DNA from: Coriolopsis trogii
Lineage: Eukaryota; Basidiomycota; Agaricomycetes; Polyporales; Polyporaceae
DNA length: 64,000 nucleotides
Direction of reading: 5' to 3'
Assembly (NCBI GenBank): GCA_020543525.1
Contig: JAHYIO010000039.1
Coordinates: forward strand, 124,001-188,000
Shown here: in pieces, positions 1 through 10,611 of the stretch
Numbering within the stretch: the first letter of the stretch is position 1
How the letters are laid out: every line of letters begins with the position of its first letter
Made by a program: the position numbers and the translations under genes
The notes under the pieces: model-generated
What the model was told of the DNA's origin: nothing
What the model saw: only the letters and a program-made list of their open reading frames with translations
Database searches by the model: none

Positions 1-478
1 CTGCATTCTCCGCGGGCCAGTTGTAGGTGACTTCCCTTCCAGCCCAGAGCCTGTGAAGGATGTATCGTTCGAGGTAGTCGGGTACGCCTGCCCATTCTAG
101 GTGAGCGGCATTGCGGCCATCGTTCTCGACGCAGAGGATGAAGGCTGTGTACAAGTCAGCGAGGAGGGTGGGAGAGGAGATGTCTCCGCGACGGAAGTGG
201 TTGAGAGCGCGAGAGTAGGCGACGAGCTGTGCGGCATGTGCGAAGGCGAGAGGGACGTTGTGGGGTTGTCTGCGGCGGGGGGCGCGAGAGTCAAAGAGGG
301 CGCGGAAGATGCGAGCGTAGAGATGGACGTTGCGGGTGGACGAGAGGGAGAGGTAGATGCGTTTGCTCGTGGAGAGGAGCGGGACGAGCTGGGCGGGTGG
401 GCCGAGGGGGTTGAGGAGGGCGAGGTGGTAGGCGACGTGCTCGAGGACTTCTGGGGGCAGGGTGGAGAAGCGGGGCAT
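1..478 (-). CDS. F-box-like protein, 5' part (3' end outside window)
   Basis: A reading frame opens with ATG at 478 and stays open to the window edge (159 residues). The N-terminus has the leucine-rich helix typical of fungal F-box domains: LPPEVLEHVAYHLAL at residues 7-21, then LVPLLSTSKRIYLSL near 33-47. In such proteins the F-box docks to Skp1 in an SCF ubiquitin ligase and the C-terminus picks the substrate. The rest of the visible part is alpha-helical with no motif I recognise. The opposite-strand frames here are shadows. F-box assignment is by pattern only; a generic helical protein of the same fungal family is possible. Confidence 0.6.
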   Translation of the reverse strand, partial: MPRFSTLPPEVLEHVAYHLALLNPLGPPAQLVPLLSTSKRIYLSLSSTRNVHLYARIFRALFDSRAPRRRQPHNVPLAFAHAAQLVAYSRALNHFRRGDISSPTLLADLYTAFILCVENDGRNAAHLEWAGVPDYLERYILHRLWAGREVTYNWPAENA

Positions 479-559
479 GAATGGGGCCCGAGGGGGTGGC
501 CAGAGAGGGGGGAGGGGGAGGATGGGAGGGGGCCATGGGTGGGGTGGCTAAGTATAAGT

Positions 560-3500
560 AGAAGCGGGGATTGGGAGAGGCCGAGTGTGCAGTCGTCGAG
601 TCTCTGCCTGCCTCTGCGATGAGCAGCCCCTGCTCGTGGCCGACTTCCGGATTGGGCGACGGAGTTATCGTCCATTACGGCACTTTGATCGGCCTCTTGC
701 TCGTCCTCGTCGCCTACCTTCGCGGGAGTCGCCCACTGCCATGTCCATCTACACTCGCAGCTCGCTCGGTCCAGACCCCGTCCTCGCACGCCGTCTCTGC
801 ACTTCCACCTATCCTCCTCCCAGCCACCGTCGGCGACGCCTGTCCCCAACCGCTGTCAATGTCGGAGCTCTAATCCCGCCTCTGCGCTGTGAACGTCTCG
901 TCATCGTCCCGGCAAGCGTCGTCCTCGTCTCCCGCATCGCGCATCGCATCCTCTCCCGGCGACTACCCGGCGCTCCGGTCCTCATTTACACATCCGTCCC
1001 TACGTTTCCGACACCGACTGCGCGCTCCGTCGTCCGCTGTCTCTGTCCAATGACCTCGGCCGCAACCGCAACACGAACGTGCTCTCGATCTCTCCCTGCC
1101 GTCGACGCTCATGCACAGTCCTCATTCCCCTACTCCTGCCGTCCCTCGCCTGTCACGCCCTTGATGATTTCCCCTTCAAGCCCCCGCACATCGCTCACCT
1201 CTCCCTACCTAGCAGCGCTCTGTGCGGGAGTAGATCGACATCGACATCGACACCACTCGGACCACGATGCGCGCCACGCCACCGCCCTGCCACACCCTGT
1301 ATCGCATGTGCATGTCCACCAGTGAGCGGCGCACCTATCTGCGAAACCTTGTACGCGTGCCGGCTTGTCACTCTCAGCTCGCTCGCCCATCCCACCGCCT
1401 GGGCACGACCCTCCCAGTGGAGTTTCCGCGGCCCTCGCAGACGGGCAACCTACAAGGCAAGTATCGCTCCCCATCGCCATAAGAAGACGTCTCCAGCCTT
1501 CCCCGCAGCCCGTGGGCCGAGGACAGCATTTCCAACTCGTACCCTTCTCCGTCGATACGGGCTATTCCTGGGGGTCGTATTACGTCTCTCTTATCGCTCC
1601 ACCCCCCTTGGCCCCTGGGGTCTTGCAGTCTGAGACCTGCCTGCTCCTTCGTCCACGCAGCGGACTACCACCGACCCGTTCCACTCTAGCACTCGTCAAG
1701 TGCACGGTTTCGCATGACCTCACCACTCGTCCTCGTGCTGTTCCGTACGTCGACCCGGTCAGAGTCCGAGCACTGCATCGCGCGTGCCTGCCATCTCTCA
1801 CTCACGTCCAAGTAGCTTCCGGGGTTGTGCGCGCATACCTGTGCCAGCTGGACGGTACAGGACAACGAGACTCCTTCCAATCGGTCGCCTTCTTGGCCGG
1901 CACCTACCCATCGACCCAGTGCACCCTGACCGCCGAACAAGCACCCACCATCTCGTCAACGCGTGCGCTCCGCTCTCCACGTTGGCCGTCGACCACCTCC
2001 CGGCCCTCGAACAGCGTCGTTTCTCGACCACGGCCAGAACGTGCAGCACCATGCGCCTCTGCGCCTCCGCCACCGTCCCTCGTCTCGTCCTTTCCTCGAT
2101 CTCAACCCTCCTCATGCTCTCGCGCTCAGCCCAGACCCCAGGCGCGCACCCATCTTCGCCGCGGCGCACGCAGCCTTTGGCAGGGGTCTTGTGTTATTCT
2201 CGTCCCCCGCGCACAGGGGCCTCCCCCTCCCATCGAGGCCCTCCGATCCGAGTCAGCCCCCGGCCCTTTGGACGCTCGACGTTCGAAGCTCGTGCATCGC
2301 CGGCTTCCGGCGTCTGTCGTCTGTCGTCCGTGTTCGTGTCCGTCGCTCGCTTCATCCCACCGTTCCTGCCAGTGCTGTGCTTCGCTTCACGCGCGACCCG
2401 TCCAAAAGTGTCCAGCTTTGTGCGGCTCGCCTCGTGGAGAGACTCGCAGCTGGCGGACCGTTTCCGGTTCGGGAGGGCATCGCATCGGGGCGCGGGCGCG
2501 CCCTTCTTTTCCTTTCGGGGTCCGGCGATGCGGCGTTTCTCGGTCTCGCACGGAGGAGCGCGCGCTGCGTGTCCCTCGCAAGCTCGAGCTCGAGGCGGAC
2601 GCTCGATCGGGGGCGGGATGCCAACCTGGTGAAGAGAAGGGCTGCTGCGTCGAAGGTGTCCTCCAGCGCTGGCTTCGATCGGAGCTTCACGCAGGACGTG
2701 CGCCGCCTGCCGCCCGCAGGGCGGACGTTCGCCTTTGGAACGCTAGTTACGGACGGGCAATCGACGCTCGCGCTCGCGTTCGCGAGCGTGTTGACCGTGG
2801 GGTGAGGTCCTCCGCGACGCTCTGGAGCCGGGCGAGGATCGAGGCGAACCGTGGCCCCGGACTCGCGCGCAGCACCGTGACCTGGCGGTGGGGCGATCGA
2901 CGTTCGCGCGCGCGATCGCTCGCGGACGAGGTGTGTCGTACACGGCTGGCATTGATGCAGACTTGCGGTGCACGCAGCGTTTCTGACGCTGGCAAACGCT
3001 GATCAGCGAGGCTGGTTAATCGTGGGATGCCCACGCGCGACGTCGCGCTGGAGGACTGCGTCGCGTCGCGTCGTCCGGTCTCACGCGCCACGCGCGTTCA
3101 GATACCGAGCGCGCAGCGCGCACATCCAGCACTGGCCAGTTGTCGTCATGGCTCATGTGCTTATCAGACATCCTGTCACTGATGAGTACAAGGTGCGATC
3201 GACGACGACATTCTCGTCCGGGCAGACGGAATCCCGACTGGCGAAAGTCTCGGGCAGGCAGTAAGTAGCATGATCTGTACAGAGCAACAAGGAGGATTCG
3301 GATCAATTTGGAAAACAAAGCTTCTTGTTCGTGGACAAGGACGCGGGCGTCCCGGCATTGCTGCAAGCCTCGACGATACGCACGCCCGGACCTTGGGAGG
3401 AGAGTGGGCGACGTGTCAAAGTCTCCTCGTTTCTCTGTTCCAGTTCCGTTATCGACCTTTACTGACACGGCCGCCGGCTCCACACCGCACCCTCTCTGCC

Positions 3501-4156
3501 TTCACGACTCTTGCCCTTTCCAGACCGCGGATCCTGCGCCCAAAGCAGTCCTCCTCCAATCAGCGGCAGGACAATGGACGGCTGACCCGGGCCAAAGAGC
3601 GGAAGGCCTTTCCGGTTCATCCGGCGCGTGGGAAGGGGACACCCACAGTGCCAAACACGAACACACTTTGAGGCACGCCGCGGTGCGCGCCTGCCGTTCC
3701 CCCAAGCTCCCTTCTCCCCCCACACCGCCTTGTGCATCTCCCACTTTTCCCGTCAGAAGGCTGGACCGTTGGCCGTTCTTGGGGCGGTGAGAGGGCACAT
3801 CGTCATTCGACGTCCTTGGGCCGCCTTGCGGCGGTCTGGGCGGTGCCGCGGGTCGTCAGGACGCAAGGGCCCATGGGACACCAGGGACACGCGTCGGCCT
3901 TTGTCCTTGATCTCGTCTATCCGCCATCGATGGCGCTAGCGCGTCGGAGTGCGAAATGCCCTCCGTTGGTGTACTTAAGGCCTGCCCTCTCGCCCATCCC
4001 TCTCTTCCCCAGACCACCACCAGCCCGAGGTACGCCCCTTCCCCTCCACCGTCTCTCGTCGCCGCTCCTCTGGCCTCATCTCATCGTCTGCTCTCTGCCG
4101 CTCTGCTCTTGCGCTTGCTCGCCGACTACTCGACAGCTTTTATCGCGTTACATACC
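560..4156. other. Pyrimidine-rich spacer without a convincing gene
   Basis: About 3.6 kb with strong C+T excess on the + strand and few A-rich stretches. All three + frames stay open for hundreds of codons at the same places (for example 1365-3002, 1784-2632 and 1963-2805). That is what GC-rich, stop-poor sequence gives by chance; none has a recognisable domain or consistent splice-linked frames. The skew is compatible with a long leader, a promoter region or a non-coding transcript, but nothing in the sequence decides this. Confidence 0.4.
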
Positions 4157-4232
4157 AGCTTCAAGATGACCTAAGTCCGACCTCGACAACTACGAGCTTC
4201 AAGATGACCAAAGTCTGACCTCGACATCTTCG
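4157..4232. repeat. 38-bp tandem direct repeat, two copies
   Basis: Two adjacent copies, 4157-4194 and 4195-4232, both starting AGCTTCAAGATGACC and differing at a few positions. The repeat sits just after a CT-rich tract and before an AT-rich stretch (4320-4390). No coding role is visible. Confidence 0.8.
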
Positions 4233-5173
4233 ACTTCGACTTCACCGTTCGCCACAACGTCCAACAACCCGACCTTACATATGCTTCAACGTATTCGACA
4301 CATCCTTCAACGTTATTCGACCTGAACGTCAAGATTTTTTATTGGTTACGTCCTGGGATTTATTTCTTATTTTTATATTGTTTTATTCTGCCCCACGGGG
4401 CACACGGACTCCCTGCCGGGCTTCGCAGCGCACCGCAGTTGAGCGGCCGCGTTACTTCTTGCGATTCAAGCCGCCCCGGCGAAGACACGCAACAGGGCGC
4501 ACGGACGCCGGCGCCGAAGGGGAGGGCCCCAAACGGGCGAGACCCGCAAGCGCGTACGGCAGAGGGGAGGAATGGTTGAATGAGGTTCCCGGGGTTGTGT
4601 GGCGCAGACCTTCTCGTGGTCCCCGGGGTGAGTACCTGCCCCTGTCGTCGTTGTACGCGACGCGGGGGTGGGGAAACTAACGTGCGCCACTGTCGCGGTG
4701 GGGAGCCGCGACGCAGGTGAGTATCTTCCTTTGTCTGGTTAGGATGGGTTGACCGCGATGCGGTGACTGCACGGGCAGGAGCGGCGGTGGCGACGGTGTT
4801 GAACACGTCGCGGAAGCGTTGTTTGCGTTGTGTAGTGTCTACTTGTACGCCGTTCTTCAATGGATGAGTTCGGGATTGACTTCGACTTGTGTGAGTGTCG
4901 GTGAAGAGATGGTGTGTCAACTTTGCGCGCATGACCGGGCCGGGACCGCCTGGTTAGAGTCGTTCGGGCGCCAAACCCTCTGGAATCTTTTGCTCCTCGA
5001 TCATCATGGTCGCTTCGCAGCCTACATATCCACTTCCTGTGGTCCAGCTGATACTTGAAGCATGACAAATACTGCGGTACAATTCTCCTGCGCGAGTCGC
5101 GCCTCTTCCTCTCGAACGTACTGTCGCCGGGACTCGCAGGATCGGCCCCAGTCCTTGACGGCTTCTCCGCTCA
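4233..5173. other. Intergenic sequence, no gene supported
   Basis: Starts AT-rich (4320-4385), then a GC-rich block (4390-4690) whose frames have no recognisable domain. Read on the minus strand the GC-rich block ends in a short hairpin-like CCCCGTGGGGCA followed by A-rich sequence. This is faintly reminiscent of the 3' end of the retroposed insert at 26.3 kb, but no target duplication was found. Confidence 0.3.
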
Positions 5174-5665
5174 TCATGCTTCTGCGACCCCGATGGTGCT
5201 GTTAAAAGGAAAAACGAGCGAGAGCGGAATCTCCGTGGTGCTGCCTTCGTTTCTCCACTCGATGTTGGCGAACTGTCTCACCCCAAACGCCGACGATTCT
5301 CTTCGATGCCTAAAAGCTTGCCGGCGCCGCTGGCGCGTTCGGCCTGGCTGAAAGCACCCAGGGACGTCGGATCCATATTGGCATGAAGAGGCTCGCGCAT
5401 CCAAATATCCACGAGCTCGACTTGGGACCCCCGACAGCGAAATGTAATCCTCGCCAGCCGCTTCGGCGACCGATCTGGCTCTATCCCGGAAAATCTGGCG
5501 CACTCGTGATGCTGCCAAGCCCGCGTCCCGTAAGTCTCCGTCGATGCACATAACAGAGTCACTTACTGGGAGTGTGATGTGTTGCAGTGCCAAGACACTC
5601 GTGCCACTACGGCGTACCCAAGCTCTGGCCAGAGGGAAGTTTGGCTTCAAGTTCCCCGGATTCAT
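5174..5665 (-). pseudogene. Possible degenerate gene fragment, unrecognised
   Basis: Two minus frames look protein-like in succession. One reads ELVDIWMREPLHANMDPTSL around 5420-5370; after a one-base frame change it is followed by ANIEWRNEGSTTEIPLSLVF near 5270-5220. A GTAAGT donor-like site lies at about 5567. The join needs a frameshift rather than a plausible intron, so this is at best a decayed gene. No family recognised. Confidence 0.2.
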
Positions 5666-6165
5666 GCGCGGGGTAATCGGGTTCGTCGCTTACACATCGA
5701 GGCTTCGCAACACATACGATTGTCGTTCTCGACAGGCCGTTCGACGCGTTTCCGTAGCCGTGGTCGAATGTCGGTTCGTCGAGGGTTTGCTAGTTGGGCG
5801 CCGGGGACGCCTGGCTCTCTATTCTCGTGGGCGGACGCTAGAGACTCGGATCATCCAATGGGTGAGTGAGCCATTTTGCCGTGCATACGCCGACTCTATG
5901 CGGCTTTCAGTGCGCAAAATCTGCTCACGCTCTCTTTCAGTATCAGGATTTGGTCCCGACCCCTCCTTGCCGGCGGCCACTTGGGCTGCTCGCAGTTGCG
6001 CGAGGCGGGTGACGCAAATAATGCACATCCTGTTGGTCTTCTGACATTATTCCGGCATAACGTCTCTGGATGTCTTGCTGTTGTGGTGCATTTTCTGCCG
6101 AGTATAAGTACTACCCGAGGGCCAAGTTGCACCTCAGTCGCCACTCCCGCCTCCGCTTGTCCAAC

Positions 6166-7146
6166 ATGTTCGCCTCTGTCTTTGCCCTCGCCTTCCTCGC
6201 GTCTCAGGCTGCTGCCCACTGTGAGCCGGGTCTTCCGTGTTGATTATGCTCCAATAACCGGAGATCATGCAGACACCTTCCCCAACCTTGTGGTCAACGG
6301 GGCCAAGAGCGGCGACTGGGTCAACATCCGTAGGACCAACAACTTCAACACGCAATCTCCCGTGAGTGTCATCACTCTAGTTCGCTGATCCAACTTACTC
6401 ATGCCGTCCTCTCTTCGGTAGGTCACCGATGTGAAGAGCGCTGATTTCCGCTGCTACACTTCCGAGACCGGCGCCACCGCGACCACCGCGACCGTCGCTG
6501 CAGGCTCGCAGATCGGTATCTGGGCCGACCAACAGGTCTACCACCCGGGCGTCGCCAACGTCTACATGGCCAAGGCCCCCGCCGGCGTCGACGTCGCCAA
6601 CTGGGACGGCTCTGGCTCCGTCTGGTTCAAGGTGTACGAGGTCCCCGCGGTGACCGACGGCGGCAAGACGATCACCTTCCCCGCGGCGAACGTCGACGGC
6701 TACTCTTTCACCCTCCCGAAGAGCTTGCCGAGCGGCCAGTACCTCGTCCGTGTCGAGCAGATCGCCCTCCACGTCGCGCAGACGTACGGCGGTGCGCAGT
6801 TCTACGTGGGTCTTTCTGCAACGTTCGATCGGTGAGGCGCGAGCTGATTGGGGAACGATCCCTTGCAGATCTCTTGCGGACAGATCAACGTCACTGGAGG
6901 CGGGAGCGGCACGCCCGGCCCCTTGGTCGCCATTCCCGGCGTGTACACCGGTAACGTGAGTGCCTTTCTTCCGCATCGAGGCGCTACTGCTCACATGGAA
7001 TGCACATACAGGAGCCCGGCATCCTCATCAACATCAACTACCCCATCCCGGCCAACTACACTCAGCCCGGCCCGGTAAGTCATATTGTTCGCTTTTTGCA
7101 GCATATGATTAACAGACTTCATCCTTAGGCCGTCTGGCGCGGGTGA
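6166..7146 (+). CDS. AA9 lytic polysaccharide monooxygenase (secreted)
   Basis: Six exons: 6166-6220, 6273-6361, 6422-6805, 6869-6955, 7012-7074, 7129-7146 (231 aa), all GT-AG. A 17-residue signal peptide ends in AAA and is followed directly by His18, the mature N-terminal copper ligand, in the conserved context HYTF; the Tyr codon after this His is split by intron 1. The second histidine-brace residue lies in YHPGVANVYMAKAP (His89), and the axial tyrosine region is GAQFY at 172-176, preceded by the conserved ALHVAQ. AA9 enzymes oxidatively cleave cellulose or hemicellulose outside the cell, using copper and a reductant. No CBM1 or linker follows: the protein ends soon after the catalytic domain in PGPAVWRG. 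Length is normal for a single-domain AA9. Regioselectivity cannot be told from sequence alone. Confidence 0.95.
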
Positions 7147-7436
7147 GCTCACTCATCAAGCTCGCGGATGCAGCGCGCCTCATCTTCAGGGTGACCATGC
7201 TGCGACGTTCGGCTCCTTTACAATTACATCTACCACCCATTTGTACTGCGAGACGGGCATATTTCACACGAGCAATCGTATACAGATGATACAACATATC
7301 AGAAGGAGACGGGACAACATGATCAGAGGCGAGACACAACTTTGTCCACAGCTCGTGGACCGTGGACCTCACGCAGGATCTCCGCTGTACACCGGCCACA
7401 GCTTCAGCGCATCTCTCCAGAATGAGGAAGGAAAAC

Positions 7437-8621
7437 TCACGTTTCCACCCAAGTTCCAGACGGCTCCTGCTTCCGTCGAGCAATGAGGTAGCACAGCCGA
7501 CAGATTGTTCTACGCCACCCAGCCGCGGCGGGGGCGGGACTCCCCGACGTTGAACTCTCGCTCGACTCTGTGCGATGGGGTTCCTCGCGAGCCGCCTCCG
7601 ATACGGCGAAGCACGAGAGCGTCAGAATGCGCTCGCACCTTTGGCACGTGTACCGTCGTTCGTGTTCGGGCGGCGCTGTCAGCACCTCCAAGGGAACGAA
7701 CTTGTAGACGTCGAGGGAGACGTGGGCCGCGAGCAGCTCGCAAGAGGGGTACGCTTCCATGTATCGCGCTGACATTGCCGACACCGCCTCGAGGTCGTCG
7801 ATGTACCCACGCTTCTCCTTGAACCTCTGAACGAGGCCAGCGACGATCGCAGCAGTGCGCGCGCAGGCTTGTAGGAGCTCGTTCGGGGCGGGGCGAAGAT
7901 CCCACGCTTCGGTCCGCCCGTGCTCTTTGAAGAACTTCGTGGTGGACTCTGAAAGGAAGTCATGAGCTTCTGCACAAAGAAATAGTGCATTGAATGTGTA
8001 CAACCGAACGACACGCTATACTCGATACTGTACGATGAGGCACTCACTGTTATCTCTCCCGCCCTGGCCGATGACCTGATACAGCATCGCGCAGAAGTGC
8101 AGGTTATGAAGCTTATGGATGCCATCCAGAACCCGAGGATCTGCCCGCAGCTCGGCCTCCATAGCTTTGAAATAACGCAGAGTCTGGCCACTCCGCCAGT
8201 CTTTCAGCGATGGTAGCGTCTTCCTCTTGGCTAGGCGCGGCGCACGTTCGGCCACCTCAGCAATCTGGAGGTCAACAAACCCCTTCGGGATGACCGCGTA
8301 GGTTTCCACGAGCTCGATTAGGTATGGGCGAGAGTCCCAGACGAGTTTCGGGAGGTCTTCTCGGCTCAGGAGCTCGAGAAGAGGAATCAGGAGGGGATGC
8401 GTTTTGTCTCGCAATGCAAGGACGTCGAAGACACAAAGCTGAGATACCTCCATATCTCCTATGGCTATGAGGCTCATAGACCCGTCCGGCATTCCCAGAT
8501 GATGGCCTTCGCAGCGGAGGATGAGAGCCGGGTAGCAAGACAGCTTTCGAGCCGCCTTAGCCGCAGATTCGTACGTGTCGCATAGCGTCACGTTCTCATA
8601 AGACGGGCATTGGAGAGCCAT
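7437..8621 (-). CDS. 3'-5' exonuclease-like protein with C-terminal zinc ribbon, copy A (predicted inactive)
   Basis: Two exons, 8621-8048 and 7969-7437 (368 aa), joined by a phase-1 intron. The N-terminal half aligns with DEDD-superfamily 3'-5' exonuclease domains and with copies B and C. However, the first catalytic motif DCEG is RCEG (Arg36), the second motif WDxRxD reads WDSRPY with the Asp missing, and the third (YxxxD) reads ACARTA. The fold is probably kept but metal-dependent nuclease activity lost. The C-terminus has CQRC ... CRLC with an LSCF between, a C2C2 pattern like small treble-clef or Stc1/LIM-type ribbons. First of three tandem minus-strand paralogues. Function is unknown; a nucleic-acid-binding or scaffold role is inference. 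Confidence 0.75.
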
Positions 8622-9151
8622 AATAAGCTGTGTATTTGCAGCCTGTGGTGTACAACTTGAAGTAAATAGGTGTTAAGTAGCGGATGCGTTTCCAATGCGC
8701 TCGTTAGTCTGATATATCACCAACTTGGATCCAGGGGGATCTCACGTTTGTTTGAAGTTCCTCAGGTACACAAACTGCAATGCACAATAGGCGGAGAGCT
8801 TCTCGCAATGATAAAGAGTAGTTGGAGGTAGATGGAGTCGGAGGCATGCAACTGAGCCAAACGACACGCACACGCGCAGACGGCATGAGAGGTACTGGTG
8901 ACAGTACGTGAGAACGGGGACTGCCGGATACCGCGCCGTTCTCCTCTTCAGACACTGGAAGAGATTGACAGAGGATGAGCAAGAATACATTGGGTCGAGC
9001 ACTAGCAGAACTACATGTTGGAAACAAACAAGAATCTGTGCAGACTGAAGCTGGGGACAATACGTGATGAGTACGATCAACTGTAGCTGGAAGGGGCGAT
9101 CCACCGCAGTCTACTGCCAGGTACTAATATCGTCCACTGCACATTCCACCA
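8622..9151. other. Spacer between paralogues A and B, with a faint relic
   Basis: No intact gene. On the minus strand near 8815-8745 the frame reads EKLSAYCALQFVYLRNFK, which resembles the third exonuclease-motif region of copies B (AFLQYSAHSVQLL) and C (ELLAYSARDIQMI). Surrounding frames are broken. It could be the remnant of a fourth copy or chance. Confidence 0.25.
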
Positions 9152-10431
9152 CTACACAGTCATATCCTCCCATTCAACCTGTGACGGCTCCGAATGCAGT
9201 TTAGCGAGCAATGAACACAAACGGCACATAGTGGAGCGTTTGACGGGTCGGTCGGCTATCTCGGAGTGCTCGCGCTGTGACTCTGGATGCACCTCTTCCT
9301 TGTTGACTACCGTCTCGCCTTGATTGGCCGTGTCCAAGGTGGCAGAAACCTCTTGAGTGGTGAAGCATGAGAGTGAAAGCATTCGCTCACACCGCTTGCA
9401 CGCATACAGTGCAGAATCGTCCGGAGGGGCTGGGATCACGTCCATAGGGACGAAAGCGGTAAGGTCAAGAGAAGCGTGCTTCGCCCTCAACTCGCGGCTG
9501 GGATACGCTTGCATGTGGCGTGCTGACATCTCCTTCAATGTGTCCACATAGTCGAGATACCCTCCCTTTCTTTTGAAACGCGCGTGGAGACGTGAAAGGA
9601 GTTGGACGGAGTGCGCGCTGTACTGCAAGAAGGCGGAAGAAAGCGGGCGGTGCATCCATGGCTCAGTTTTGTTTTCTTTGATCAGAGACAGGACTTCGTC
9701 TACAAGGAGGAGTAGCATTGTCAGCTCAAACTGCAACAAATCTACCATCGAGCAACAACATGCACATACCATCCGTGCCACGGATACCATCCAACTGCTG
9801 ATACAACCATGCAGCGCCGCCCAAGTTGTGTACCCGGTGGATGCCATGGAGAATATGGGGTTCCTTGCACGCGTCAACCCCAATGTCCTTGAAGTAGTTT
9901 GCCGTATGGCCCTGCCTCTGTCCCTTCGGCTTCCGTCCGTTCCGCCCACGCTGCGCAACCTCCGCAAGCTGTAGATCGAGTACGCCCTCCATTTGCACCC
10001 CATACGCGTCCTTGACCTCCACATAGGACGTACGTGCGTCCCACACGACCTTCGTGATGTCGGGACAAGAGAGCATGTTGAGAAGGGGCGCAAGCTGAGG
10101 GTGGTCCTTGTCCGAGAGCGCGAGGACGTCAACGAGGAAAACACGCGATGCGGTACAGTTTCCGATGGCCAGGATACTGAGGGCTCCGCCCGGCAGTCCA
10201 AGGCTGCGTCCATGGCACTCGAGAACAAGCATTGGCTCATCGCGAAACTCTTCAGCAGCAGCGGCCGCCGCTTCGTATGTATCGCACACAGTGTACAGGT
10301 TTTCATCGCCACAGTCCTCCGAGACAGGCGCGGTGACTGTTTCGTTGTGGCACTGCGTGCTCGGTGAGTGACGAGTAGAGTGAACGCCGTTCGAGTTGGC
10401 TCACCTCCATCTTTGTGTTTCTGACTTGCAT
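9152..10431 (-). CDS. 3'-5' exonuclease-like protein with C-terminal zinc ribbon, copy B (predicted inactive)
   Basis: Three exons: 10431-10405, 10352-9770, 9699-9152 (385 aa). The short first exon, from ATG 10431 or alternatively ATG 10410, is needed because no in-frame ATG lies between the upstream stop and the domain. The 70-nt second intron has a CTGAC branch point and pyrimidine-rich TTGTAG acceptor, and its phase (1) matches copy A. Motif I is ECHG instead of DCEG, motif II is WDARTS without the second Asp, motif III is YSAHS without Asp, so catalysis is probably lost. The ribbon reads CKRCERMLSLSCF ... CRLC. Closest relatives are the flanking copies; the start exon is the least certain part. 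Confidence 0.7.
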
Positions 10432-10611
10432 GGGGGATGCCAAACCACGACAATCACTCGCAGTCGTTTTATGTCTTCTCGGTTGTTGTGGCCTGTGTAC
10501 ACGCACCTACCAACAAGGTGGTGTATATCGCCGCAGTGCTGTACCGCAGCAAGTCATCGAACATGTCCAAGTCATGAGCGAGAGTGTGACCTTCGGATAC
10601 CCATAGATTTC

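Noticed and set aside
101..849. Open frames on both strands over the F-box-like gene
   Set aside because: They are shadows; only the minus frame from 478 gives a leucine-patterned F-box-like start and stays open to the window edge.
1365..3002. 545-codon + strand open frame
   Set aside because: Lies in stop-poor GC-rich sequence where other frames are equally open; composition is low complexity with no domain and no splice support.
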